This document shows, one piece after another, positions 49,108 through 59,083 of a DNA stretch of 64,000 bases. Positions within the stretch are counted from its first letter, which is position 1. Every line of letters begins with the position of its first letter. A model generated the notes under the pieces. That model had not been told where the DNA came from, did not search any database, and saw nothing but the letters and a program-made list of their open reading frames with translations. Position numbers and translations under genes: made by a program. Source of the DNA: Symbiodinium natans (taxonomy: Eukaryota > Sar > Dinophyceae > Suessiales > Symbiodiniaceae); contig CAJNDS010002236.1 of NCBI GenBank assembly GCA_905221605.1, positions 62,001-126,000 on the forward strand, written 5' to 3'.

Positions 49108-49458
49108 CTGATTCAAGCAGCTTCTAACAGGACCGGAAGATCTGGCTTGAGCTTCTCTAAGCCTGAACCTCAGTCTCGCCCCACCTTCAACATCTGTGAG
49201 ATTTTTAGGGGGTTTGGGTTCAGCTTTTCGGGCCGAGGGTTGAGGGCTTGGCATTCCAACGCGAGGAGGCACCGACTACTGCCTGAGATGCATGGCAGGT
49301 TTGGTGCCTTACAGCCGCATGCATTGTTTTTACTGATGCACAGGAAAGTCCCTGCCGTTTGAGAAAGCATGATGAAAGCAAAGGCGCATGATCCTGGTTG
49401 TACCAGTGGTTCCCATCAGCAACCCCCTAGGACCCTGGAAGCTTATGACCCCCCCTGC

Positions 49459-49488
49459 CTCTTCGATGCGTGGGGCTTGGCCCATCTC
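49459..49488 (-). CDS. EF-hand gene 30-nt micro-exon
   Basis: Acceptor CCAG|G at 49490-49489 and GC donor after GAG. Exactly 10 codons read EMGQAPRIEE. It connects ELADMMR (49668-49715) to VRTLLATVD (49051-49107) in phase 0 and restores the helix-linker-helix length expected between paired EF-hands. Confidence 0.6.
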
Positions 49489-49667
49489 CTGGCCACAGCG
49501 GAAGTTGTCCCGGGATGGCTTTAGGTTTCGGGCGGAGGGGTAAGGGCGCATGTGTTGGGCTTTAGGCTAGGACTAGGAGCCGAGGGTACATTCTGTCCCC
49601 GAACCCCTGAGACTGAAGCACCCAAGTTCCCACCCTTCTGGAAGCCCTAAAGCGCAAATGGGCTCTC

Positions 49668-49715
49668 CCGCATCATGTCGGCCAGCTCGATGGTGTTGAT
49701 GTCGCCGCTGCCATC
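49668..49715 (-). CDS. EF-hand gene exon
   Basis: Acceptor GCAG|G at 49717-49716. 16 codons read DGSGDINTIELADMMR, with a GA donor after CGG. It is the second part of an EF-hand loop whose first residues (YDK) are in the exon ending at 50105. Reading through the donor would meet a stop at 49647. Confidence 0.7.
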
Positions 49716-49854
49716 CTGCGCAGACTCTTTGGGTTCAGGGCTTGGGGGGTTTAGAGTTGAGCTTCCGTGCCCGACGCTTCCGATCCTCGCAGCTGGGCAT
49801 GAAGGCGGTCCCTCCCCTCGTATCTGTCCCCTCCACCCTTCCCAAAATTAGGGA

Positions 49855-49931
49855 CCTTGCTCAGTAATTCAAATAGGTTTTTCTGGGGGGGTTACTGCAG
49901 TAGATTTATATAGGGACCATAAGGGAATACT
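49855..49931. repeat. Dispersed about 85-bp repeat, copy A (others at 51421-51510 and 62499-62580)
   Basis: Three copies share an ATATAGGG(GCC) segment, a GGGTTTTTGGGGGTT-like centre and the ending AGGGACCATAAGGGAATACT. All are in the same orientation. None overlaps a proposed exon. No known element is recognised. Confidence 0.55.
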
Positions 49932-50104
49932 CTTTTTGGGAGTCGAGTTTTGGGGGGAGGGCAACGAACCGCAACTGCCAATGTTGGACATAACCATGAC
50001 CATCCCCACCGTGTGGTCGGTTTTGGTGCCCCCAAGCTACCTAGTTCTAAACAAGCATATACAATGTATCGTCCACCATAGGAAAGCAGCGATGCGGCCC
50101 AGTC

Positions 50105-50146
50105 CTTGTCATACTTTCTGAAAGTCGTCAAGATTCTGTCCATCTC
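50105..50146 (-). CDS. EF-hand gene exon
   Basis: Acceptor CCAG|G at 50148-50147. 14 codons read EMDRILTTFRKYDK, with a GA donor after AAG (GACTGG follows). With the next exon it gives YDKDGSGDINTIEL, a canonical loop (Asp1, Asp3, Ser5, Gly6, Ile8, Glu12). Confidence 0.7.
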
Positions 50147-50258
50147 CTGGCAGAGAAGCAACTTCACACAGAGGGGTATGTGCTCCGCAGCTTCATTGTC
50201 AGCTTTCGTCTGGGTTTCGGGATGTCTGTTCATGGAGCCCTGTGACAGAAGCTGCCTC

Positions 50259-50308
50259 CTGGTTGAAACCATCGTTCTCGTTGAGAAGCTGCATGAAATG
50301 CACGAAGC
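50259..50308 (-). CDS. EF-hand gene exon
   Basis: Acceptor AGAG|G at 50310-50309. Two bases of a split codon plus 16 codons read FVHFMQLLNENDGFNQ, with a GA donor after CAG. It is the C-terminal half of an EF-hand and its exiting helix. The exon supplying the first half of the loop, between 50309 and 50769, was not identified with confidence. Confidence 0.55.
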
Positions 50309-50769
50309 CTCTGCAGCAGTCGGTTGATGGCTTCGGCTGCGTGGCTCACACAAAGAGTTCATGGACTCCCTGAAGAGGGTTTAAGGTTTGGCTGTTAGGG
50401 TATAAGGGGGCCTGGCAAGATGAAACCATGGACAGCTGCGGCAACCGAGCGTGACAACGGACCCAGGACAAGGCGCTGTCGTAGTCCAAACCCTCCACGG
50501 TGCTGTGAAGGATGTCTCCACGTCTTCTTGCCTGGCCCCGAGGCCTACAAAAGTCGAGGGTCGAGGTTCGCTATCTCCCTTGAGGCGATGCTTCGTCATA
50601 GAAGCCCCACTCAAAGCAACTTTTGGTTCTGACAGAAGCCTGCAATCTAAACTCCAGGGCCCCAAACCCCTCGAAACAACAAAACCTCACCCTAAACCCT
50701 AAACCCTAACCCTAGACCCTAAACCTTAAACCCTAAAATTCCTAAACCCTAAACCCTAAACCCTCTCGC

Positions 50770-50829
50770 CTCGAGGATGAGCTCCATGACCGTCTTCTGT
50801 GGGATCGTGAAGCCCAGCTCGCGGATCAC
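50770..50829 (-). CDS. EF-hand gene exon
   Basis: Acceptor TCAG|G at 50831-50830. Exactly 20 codons read VIRELGFTIPQKTVMELILE, with a GC donor after GAG. This is the standard helix linking two EF-hands (RELGF) and continues in phase 0 from DIRE at 51215. A CCCTAAA array lies in the preceding intron (50870-50929). Confidence 0.7.
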
Positions 50830-51214
50830 CTGAGCTGGCCGGCAGCTCCCGGAGTCCCTTTTTCTTAAAACCCTAAACCCTAAACCCTAAACCCTAAACC
50901 CTAAACCCTAAACCCTAAACACCGTATTCAGAAATCACACCAGAATGCTAACTAGACAAACGTTCATACCAATCAAACTCGTGTTTTTTGTCATTACACC
51001 ATAACGATGCTTCTATTTTTAATGAAAACAAAAACATATTTCCAACAGTCAAAACAATAGGAACAGTCCTGGTAATGGTGAGAAGAGTTTGGGGCCCACA
51101 TAAACCCTGAAAGCCAAACAGTTTGGTTTCCAGGGTTAGGGCTTATTGGGGTTTAGGGTTAATTATTGGGGTTCAGGGCTTGGGGTCTAGGGGTGCCCAA
51201 GGCGCATTCTTCAC

Positions 51215-51270
51215 CTCCCGAATGTCGATGGTGTTGCTGCCATCGTCATCGAAACGTTCGAAGACGTCAC
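51215..51270 (-). CDS. EF-hand gene exon
   Basis: Acceptor TCAG|G at 51272-51271 and GT donor after GAG. Two split-codon bases plus 18 codons read DVFERFDDDGSNTIDIRE. DDDGSNTIDIRE is a full EF-hand loop with Asn at the usual Gly6 position. It is in phase with exons on both sides. Confidence 0.75.
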
Positions 51271-51522
51271 CTGATTTGATTGAAGGATCGTTCAATGCAA
51301 GGGATCTTGCAAAAAACTGTGAACAGAGCCTGATGTGGGTCACCTAAGAGAAGCCTCAGGGACTGAGGGACTTGAGTGCAAGCGTAGCACCAGATCCTAG
51401 ACTGAAGAGAGCCGAACCAAGTTGCTAAATATAGGGGCCTGAATACTGAGAACAGGGTTTTTGGGGGTTCTGTTTGTATGATTGCAAAGGGACCATAAGG
51501 GAATATTCTTGGACATTGTTCC

Positions 51523-51699
51523 AAGCCCTAAGCCCTAAGCCCTAAGCCCTAAGCCCTAAGCCCTAAGCCCTAAGCCCTAAGCCCTAAGCCCTAAGCCCTA
51601 AGCCCTAAGCCCTAAGCCCTAAGCCCTAAGCCCTAAGCCCTAAGCCCTAAGCCCTAAGCCCTAAGCCCTAAACCCTAAACCCTAAACCCTAAACCCTTT
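51523..51699. repeat. Variant telomere-like array (CCCTAAG) joined to CCCTAAA
   Basis: About 20 consecutive CCCTAAG units switch sharply to about five CCCTAAA units at 51665. It lies in the intron between exons 51708-51800 and 51215-51270. A second CCCTAAA array is at 51857-51930. Confidence 0.92.
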
Positions 51700-51707
51700 A
51701 CTAGGAC

Positions 51708-51800
51708 CCCGGCGGTAGTTCGTGAACATCTTCTCCCGAAATCGCCGGGCCCACAGCACAGCCTCTTGGAAGGTCAGCGCCGGCATCTGGGGTTTGTCAC
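51708..51800 (-). CDS. EF-hand gene exon
   Basis: Acceptor GCAG|G at 51802-51801 and GT donor at 51707-51706. Two bases plus 30 codons plus one base; the frame reads DKPQMPALTFQEAVLWARRF and REKMFTNYRR. DKPQMPALTFQE is a degenerate EF-hand loop with Glu12. The single leftover base plus GT of the next exon encodes Gly, keeping frame into DVFERFDDDG. Confidence 0.65.
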
Positions 51801-52194
51801 CTGCACCGGATTTTGGGGCCTTGAAGGGTTTAGGGTTGTTTAGGGTTTAGGAGTAGCCCTAAACCCTAAACCCTAAACCCTAAACCCTAAACCCTAAACC
51901 CTAAACCCTAAACCCTATACCCTAAGCCCTAGACCCTAAGCTGCAAAGCCAGAGTGAGTGCTTGCCGGCTTAGGTTTGCGAAGCTTTGCGAAGGTTTGGG
52001 AGGCCTTGAGGTTGCGCAGGCTCCCGGACTTTGAGGGCTCAGGGTTGGGATGTTCCCCCTTATACTAACCGTCCTTACTAGGCATGATCACCCCCTGACT
52101 TCGGGGGGCTTGCGCACACAAGGTCATCTACTTGATGCTTGATGTTGCTCTTGTTGTCATAAATCGTAGTCGTTGATCGCCAATGATGATGACG

Positions 52195-52255
52195 ATGACG
52201 ATGACGAAGAAGAAGAAGATGATGATGATGATGGTGGTGGCGATGATGATGAGAA
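52195..52255. repeat. GAT/GAA trinucleotide microsatellite
   Basis: Imperfect (GATGAC)n, (GAA)n, (GAT)n and (GGT)n in 60 bp. The Asp/Glu-rich ORF across it is probably an artefact. Confidence 0.85.
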
Positions 52256-52616
52256 CGTATTGATGCACATTACCATTTTGATTGCCCGTCTTGATGTGGG
52301 CTTTGGCTTTCGACAGAAGGCCCTTCCTCGGCCGAAACCTCCGGAATGCTCAGCGGCAAGCCCTAACTAAAGCCAGAAAGCCCCAGGAGCCACAAAAACA
52401 CTAAGCAAAACTGATATTTTCAATGTTCACTCATGACGAATACGAAACAACTGGGTTCATTGATGATAGTCATGGTCATAAATATAGCAACTCAGCAGCA
52501 TACAGCGGCTAAACTCTGTGGCCAACCTCCGTTCGGGTCGATTTGGCTCCGCCGTCTGCCAGCTTTGGAGATTTCCTCCGCAGGCTTGTGATATATGGGA
52601 CCTACGGGTGTACGCT

Positions 52617-52695
52617 GGGATGTTCCCCCTATACTAACAGTCCTTAACTATGATCCCTGTTAACTAGGGACTGTTAGTGTAGGGGGTAACATCCC
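52617..52695. repeat. MITE-like hairpin with a half copy nearby
   Basis: GGGATGTTCCCCCTATACTA with ACAGTCC at 52617-52643 is complementary to GGACTGTTAGTGTAGGGGGT with AACATCCC at 52668-52695. The stem continues imperfectly through TTAAC/GTTAA. A single arm occurs at 52047-52080 (GGGATGTTCCCCCTTATACT). This looks like a short fold-back element or its remnant. Confidence 0.65.
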
Positions 52696-54073
52696 AAGGT
52701 ATACGCAATATTCGAATGGTATGGGAATGAGAATGGGATGATTTGGGCAGTTCATGAATCTGCTTTTCCTGCCTTGCAACCCTCTGATAGAAAAGGCCCG
52801 TCCTCCTGGAGTTCAGAGGAAAACTGGGTCGCCCGCGGCCTCTGCCAGGAATCAGGAAGAGATACAAATCAAACTGGAAAGGAGCATCAAATCTGCAGCC
52901 GCGATGCCTCCAGTCACCCCCCCCCCCCCCCCCCCACCAAAAAAATAAACAAAAACTCCAAAACAAATTGCACTGGCACCCAAACCACAGAAACCATTCT
53001 GCCCAAAGGGCCCAAAGAAGCTGATCAGCAGGTGGGAGAGGCGATCGGCAGGAAGAGTCCTGCAAACGGGCGCAGGCTGTGGTTGAAGGGCCTTTGGCGG
53101 CTTCCCCAATGAGCCCTTATAAACCCTATAACCTAAACCCTCATCCCAAATCTGACCAAAAGACCCATGAAGTTAGGGGTCCTTGCCGGCCGGTGTGGGT
53201 TCTCAAAACCCACTCCCTAGACCCACCGCCCCAACTACCCGAACAGACCGCGGCTCCTGTCGTCGGGCTTCCCATTCTGGGACGAAGACTGCTCTACGAA
53301 AGCCGCAGTTAGCTCCTTCGGACGTAGGGTTAAGGGTGTAGAGTGGAGGGTCACTGGGCGCGTCACGCGGAAACTTAGGGTGGGTTTAGGGCTAGGCTTC
53401 GGGCCATGATGCCTGAGGATGCTTTCAGTTTCGCACCAAAGTCCTGAGCATGAACCTCTTAACCCCCCCCCTGAAGAATCGCAAAACTTCCCAAGGCCCT
53501 ACCCAGATTCGAGGCGTACTGTTGGTTTTTGGGTCGCGTGGCTGAACCTTAGGAAACCTTAGGGGAGGGGCGTTATCTTTGCCATTGCGGCTCATACAGT
53601 AGGACCTGGAAAAGTTGAGCCAAGTGAGGGCCTCGATGTTTGGAGTCGCGAGTAGTAGGGATGTGGGTTCTCATGGATGGTTGGGGCTTGTAGCTCCGAG
53701 GGGTGTGGATGGATTCTGCTTACAGCACGCGAGTGGCCCGGACTCCACGATTGGAATTCTCCTGCCCTGTGTGTGTCTGCGCTGCACTCAGACGAAGTTT
53801 GGACCTTAAGCCCCATAAGCCCTAAAAACCTAAGCCCTAAAGTGAAACAAACTGAAACCTACATTCTAAACCTGTTACCCCTTGAAGACCACCAAAGCCC
53901 GAATGCGCTACTCCCTGGAACCGGGCAGCGCCAACACCCCCAGAACCCCCAAAAACCCTAAAACCCCTAAAACCCTAAAACCCCGAAACCCTAAAACCCA
54001 ACACCCCCTAAAACCCTCCTAAAACCCCCCCAAAACCCCCCTGAAACCCTCAAACCCTAAACCCTTGTAATGC

Positions 54074-54107
54074 CTGGAGCTCATCCAAGGTGAAGCCCTC
54101 CGAGTGC
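54074..54107 (-). CDS. EF-hand gene exon
   Basis: Acceptor AGAG|G at 54109-54108 and GC donor after CAG. One base plus 11 codons read HSEGFTLDELQ, the start of a helix after an inter-EF linker. It joins to MHVYR at 54513 through a split Arg codon (AG + G). Confidence 0.55.
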
Positions 54108-54512
54108 CTCTCAGGAGGACTTTGGTTTGGGAGTTCTGGTTGAGGGACTCCCGGTGGCTTCTGGCTCTGGGCTTCGGGATGTTGGAGTTTAGGGTTTAGG
54201 GATTAGGGTTTAGGGTTTGGGGTTCAGGGTTTAGGGTTGAGGCTGGAAAGGGCCCAAGCCAAAGTCTATTGTGTCTGAGGTGTGATGGCGTAGCCAGCAG
54301 CTGTTGCAGCGGTTGCCTTTTGTTGGAAGCGTGGCTTCCAGTTTTAGGAAACGTCGGTGGAGGAGCTTCACGTTTTTCTGCGCTTCAGGCTCAGGGATCT
54401 GTTGCGTCGGGGGTCTACTCAAAAACCTGGAGACGTCCGACCTTTGAGGGGGTTAGCCCTAAACCCTAAACCACCCTGAACCCCAAAACCCTGTCTTTCG
54501 GTCCAGCACGGC

Positions 54513-54568
54513 CTGTACACGTGCATAAGGATCACGGTCTCCTCAAAGTCGAGGACCCCGTTGCCATC
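54513..54568 (-). CDS. EF-hand gene exon
   Basis: Acceptor CGAG|G at 54570-54569. 18 codons plus two bases read DGNGVLDFEETVILMHVY, with a GC donor. With VDL from the preceding exon it makes D-L-D-G-N-G-V-L-D-F-E-E, a perfect EF-hand loop. Confidence 0.7.
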
Positions 54569-55652
54569 CTCGGATTGTTCTATTGGTTGGTGGTCTCTTT
54601 AACCAGGAATTCTGTTTTATGGGCCATATATGCGGGGTTCTTATTAGGGCATCTAGGGGCTATATTCAGGTACAAGGGTAACAGATAAAGAGGCCACCGG
54701 CCTTTATAAGGTTTAGGGTTCAGGGTTTATCGGGCTTGTCGGGTTTGTAGGGTTTATAGGGTTTAGGTTCAGAGGGTTATAGGGTTATAGGGTATAGTGC
54801 TATAGCCTGGAATGCCCCTTAATCCAACACCCGCTGAACCCCTCAGCACTACCCTTAGTCACGAAACCCTCAACCCTATGTGCCGTGGACCTTTATGTAT
54901 AGTTTGAGCCAAGCTTGGCCATGCTAGTGTAGTCTCGCATGTATTACTTTCGAAACGCCCGGACTCACTGCACAACACCATCAAAACGTCCCAAGCAGTT
55001 TGCCAAACACCCATACTCGAGGATTCCAGCCAAAGAAAAGCTGTAGCTGTGCAAAACCCTGCTAGCCAGACCCAACACTCACAAACCCAGACACCACCTC
55101 TAAGCAACAAAAACAAATCGACACCTCTAAGCAAAAAAAACAAATCCAAAACTGAACCTGTAGATTTGTCGATTTCTTTCCGTCTCCTATACACAAGCGA
55201 AATAAGCTGTTCTACATGGTGTGATCAAGAGATCCCCTACTTCTCCTTTAGAAAAGTAAGGACAGTAAGGCTCCTTGATGAATCATCAAAGTGCCAGGAA
55301 ATTCCTTGACTTGCCCTGCATGGGAACATGCAGAGATTCTGCCGCCCGGATTACGAATGAACTCCCTCCTGAAGAAGTACTCTGTCGTTTCTTCTTAACA
55401 TCAGAAGATGGATGGTCGTGCATACTTGCGCCTTGCATGCATATGACCAGCTATCATGTCCGTGAGGCATGATACCAAGGCTTCAAAGGCCCGGTTAAAG
55501 CAGCCGTGCACAAGGGCGCGGGCTGGCTAAGGGCTAATGAGCCAATGGGCCAACGAGCCTTCGATAGGGTCTAGGGTTTAGGGTTTAGGGTTTAGGGTTT
55601 ACGATTTAGAAGCTCCTGGGGTCTTGGGTCCCTGACACTCAGGTCGAGCATC

Positions 55653-55756
55653 CAAGTCAACAAGGTCCAGGGACTCGCGGATGATGCTGCGCAGTGGCGT
55701 GAAGCCAAGTGAGGAGAGGAAGACGTGGAGTTCCCCGGCATCTAAGCAGCCGTTCC
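55653..55756 (-). CDS. EF-hand gene exon
   Basis: Acceptor CAAG|G at 55758-55757. Two bases plus 34 codons read NGCLDAGELHVFLSSLGFTP, then LRSIIRESLDLVDL, with a GA donor after TTG. It closes one EF-hand loop, carries the linker helix LGFTPLRSIIRESLDL, and opens the next loop. Confidence 0.72.
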
Positions 55757-56004
55757 CTTGGCAAGGGGCTCACATTCTCAGAAGCCCGGGGCCCGAAAAA
55801 TCGGGTTTAGGGTTTAGGGTGTCTAGGGTCTAGGGTCTAGGGTTTAGGGTGTCTAGGGTTTTGAAGTTTTGGGTTTAGGGTTTGGGCCCAAATGCCCGCA
55901 GGTTTTCGACCTCTACTTCCTTTCTCCATCGTACCCAAAAACAGCCCACCAAGAACGGAATTGACTGCGATACCCTCGCAAAGTGTGACATCTAGGGCTC
56001 GCAC

Positions 56005-56066
56005 CATCTACGTCAAACCTCGCGAAGATGTCCTTGAAGGTTTGCAGCTCGTACTCCACATGCTTC
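56005..56066 (-). CDS. EF-hand gene exon
   Basis: Acceptor CAAG|G at 56068-56067 and GT donor. One base plus 20 codons plus one base read KHVEYELQTFKDIFARFDVD. The split Gly with the next exon gives DVDGNGCLDAGE, a canonical loop. Confidence 0.72.
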
Positions 56067-56224
56067 CTTGTTCTGTGAATTTATGAGACCCATTGTCTCC
56101 TTTTAACTCTTATAACATCGTCCGCAGAATCATCGCAAAATCTTGAAAAACCCTATGCTTCCCTCAGAAGGACGAGGTCGAGCTTTAGAAAGAAGCAGAT
56201 GCTCTACTGAATTGCCGCTTGGAC

Positions 56225-56269
56225 GTCTCCATGAAGGTCACGAACTCGCCCCTCTCTAGCATGGGGTAC
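56225..56269 (-). CDS. EF-hand gene exon
   Basis: Acceptor GCAG|G at 56271-56270 and GT donor. One base plus 14 codons plus two bases read YPMLERGEFVTFME. The leftover AC plus G makes Thr before KHVEYELQ at 56066. LERGEFVTFME is the end of a degenerate EF-hand and its helix. Confidence 0.65.
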
Positions 56270-56417
56270 CTGCCGGAGTCTGCCCAACCAGTCTCAGGGT
56301 CTGGGGCCTGCTGCGTGGTGCTGTGCATTCAGGGGCTTAAGGGGTCATGCAGGTTTTGAGGTTTAGGGTTTAGGGTTCAGGGTTTAAGGTTGGACTGTAG
56401 GCTTCAAGGAGCCACGC

Positions 56418-56668
56418 CTCGTGATTGAATCTGCCAGCTCCCGCACGCGGTCATCATTGATCTGCGTGTAGCCGAGATGCATGAGAACCTGAAGCGGCAT
56501 GCCAGCGAAGCATGATCGAGCATACTCCTCTGTCGTGAGAGGCTGCATCCCAAAAGCCCAAGCCACCACCTGACCTCCAAACAAAATCGCCTCGAGCATG
56601 CTCGCAATGTTCGAAGAGGCAGCACAGGGTGCAAAATTATGCAGTCTCAGATCTCCGGTGCCTCCCAT
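56418..56668 (-). CDS. EF-hand gene exon, possible first coding exon of this run
   Basis: From the ATG at 56668 the frame reads MGGTGDLRLHNFAPCAASSN, LTTEEYARSCFAGMPLQVLM, HLGYTQINDDRVRELADSIT and ends AG with a GC donor (56417-56416). The split Arg codon continues in 56225-56269. The hydrophobic stretch ILFGGQVVAWAFGMQ may be an amphipathic helix. A GTCAG|G acceptor near 56585 could make the 5' limit shorter, so the start is uncertain. Confidence 0.55.
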
Positions 56669-58799
56669 ACTTTAAGCTTCATGCGGATTGCTTTGGATTA
56701 TAGGCCCTTCTGTGGGGCGCTTTATCAGGAATCCCTCTGCTTCAGAAGTATCTAGGAAGTACCCTCACGGCCCTCACATCCTCTTGAACGCTTAACACCA
56801 TAAATCCTCAGCTCCGACACCCCCAAAATCCCCGAAACCAAACCCGCATGCAATCGAACCCCACAGCAGTACATCCCAAGGTCCCGAACCCTCAACGAGG
56901 ACCCTTGGCCATGTACCCTCGGCAGCTCATCCTTATGGATCTCGGGGTTATCTGGATCCTTGAAACCTCAGCAAAGGCTGTCGACTGTACAGCTGGGGTC
57001 CATGGTTTCGAACGTTCTTGTCCTGCGGGGCATTACAGCTGAACATACACCAAGGAGCAGACTTAAAACGACACGAAAGAGTGCAGGTCATTGACCTGAA
57101 ACCATGCATGCAAAAACGTCCAAACATCGTTGCAAAGTTGTGCCACCCCCGAGCCTTACCCCGAAATCCATACATTCCGCCCTTGGCCCTTTGCACGTCA
57201 GTGTCCAATCGCAGCAACCCTAAACGGCCCTGAACCTAGACACTTCGCCGCTCGGAACGAACTTTCTTCGGTGACAGGACGGATCTGAAGACAAGGGACG
57301 CCCGAAGGCGGTGTTGATCCGGTCCATCCTAGGCTTCTGTTCAGAGCTCATCTCTATGTGTATATATATATATACATGTACGTATATACATATATGTATG
57401 TATATAAGTTAACACGGAGCATCCCTGCTTCACTTGCACCTCCACTAGGACCAGAGGTGCTGTGCTTGACCACAACGTGCCCAAGCTGTTCCGACTGGAG
57501 CCAAACCCTAAACTCCTGAAACCCTGAACCCCTAGAAGCAAAAATGCGTATGTATATATGGTCAATATGTACATGTGTATGTATATATATATATACAGAC
57601 CTATAAATATTGTGTATATCTTGTATACTTCCGAATATGTATGAGGAACCCTACGCACTCACCAAGAACCATGACAGAAACCCTAACCCAAGCGGCTCCG
57701 TGGAGGAGAAGCCGTCGGCTCCCGCCCTAAGCCGGGAGATGACCTGACTCGGATGGAGGAACAACGTAGGTTCAGGGTTCGGGGGCAACATCGGGGCATT
57801 TAGGGTTGAGGGTTTAGGGTTCAGGGTCTCTGAGAAGGGGTATTCCGGGTAGTTAAGGGTATGTAGGGGTTTAAGCACTTGGTGTCTCCGGGAGTTCAGG
57901 GGTTGAGTTGTTAAGAGTGTGTGTGTGTGTGCGCGCGGGTGTGTGTGTGTGTGTGTGTGTGTGCGCGTGTGTTTGCGTGATATATGAATATACATGGAAG
58001 TGTAATGGGCACATATGTATGCACGTATCTGTACGTTTAATATGTGTGTGTAGGTATGCGTGTATGAACTATCCATCTATCTGTCGATATAAACGCGTAT
58101 ATATATATATATATGTGTATGCTTCTATGACAATGGTATGATATGATGCGATATGACATTAGGTGTGTACATAAAAAAGAAACAAAGATATGCACATATA
58201 CTGCAGCACCCGAAGAAAACGACGCGTGCTTGTAGGGTTAAGTAAGAAAATCTTGGGATTCTTGCGGCCTCGCAGAGGGCCTGAAGCTCCTATGATCTGG
58301 TGTTTTTTAACAATGGTACCTCGTGGTGCTACTGGGTATCTGGGGCGGAGGGTGCAGTGTACAGGGGCTTTAGGGCTTGCGGCTGGGAATCAAGTGCAAC
58401 AAAGAAAAGAAACAGCTCTGCTAGCACAAGAAAGCCGAACCACGAATAATCAAACCCCCTTCTTCTCCATTCAGCGTTCGGACGTTTTTTACCGGAAGTG
58501 TCTGACATTTAGAGCTGGGGGCCGCAGAAACTGTTGAGATTCAGGTTGAGGAGAAAAGGGGGGCCATGGAGGCATGCAAAGCCCATTCAAAGCCTGCACA
58601 TCCAAGAAATCCTCAGCCACTCTGCCGCCCCCCCTCCCCCCCCCCCTTTTCAATGCTACTTTAAACAGAACGGATCCTCAGATACCGCAAAGAAGTGTAG
58701 CAGCTGCCAAGCTCTGAACCCCCCCCCCCCCACCCCCCCCAAGCCCTCCGAAACCTAAGCCTTAACCTTTTACAGCCCTGAAATGACCCTCGTACCAGC
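56669..58799. other. Host spacer with microsatellites
   Basis: TA/TG microsatellites at 57355-57410, 57550-57600, 57918-57972 (TGTG and GCGC) and 58098-58118. Telomere-like words lie near 57800. C10 and C9 runs lie at 58624-58650 and 58720-58740. No gene is supported between the exons at 56418-56668 and 58800-58883. Confidence 0.4.
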
Positions 58800-58883
58800 C
58801 TCCGTGATGTCTGGGAGCCAGCGCGACAACTCGCTGTGTTCGCGCGTCCCCAGCTTTAGCAGGGGTTGCTCTTCTTGCCCGGC
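58800..58883 (-). CDS. Candidate exon, probably of the same minus-strand gene
   Basis: Acceptor CTAG|G at 58885-58884 and GC donor after GAG. Exactly 28 codons read AGQEEQPLLKLGTREHSELS then RWLPDITE. It is in phase 0 with the exon at 59038-59079. Helical, with no EF-hand loop of its own. Confidence 0.45.
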
Positions 58884-59037
58884 CTAGCTCAGGGTGAGAG
58901 GGTCTGAAGTATTACTGTAGGGTCACTCTAAACCCTAAACCCCAAACCCTTAACCCTAAACCCTGAACCCAAAATCCTTTGAACCCTGAACCCATCGTCG
59001 GTTCCCAACTGCTACGGCTCAAGGGATCCGAGAGCGC

Positions 59038-59079
59038 CTGCGGCGACTCCTCCTCGGGCAGCTTGCCATCGGAACAGTC
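59038..59079 (-). CDS. Candidate EF-hand exon
   Basis: Acceptor CAAG|G at 59081-59080 and GC donor after CAG. Exactly 14 codons read DCSDGKLPEEESPQ. DCSDGKLPEEE fits positions 2-12 of an EF-hand loop with Asp5, Gly6, Leu8 and Glu12 if the previous exon ends with the first residue. Confidence 0.45.
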
Positions 59080-59083
59080 CTTG

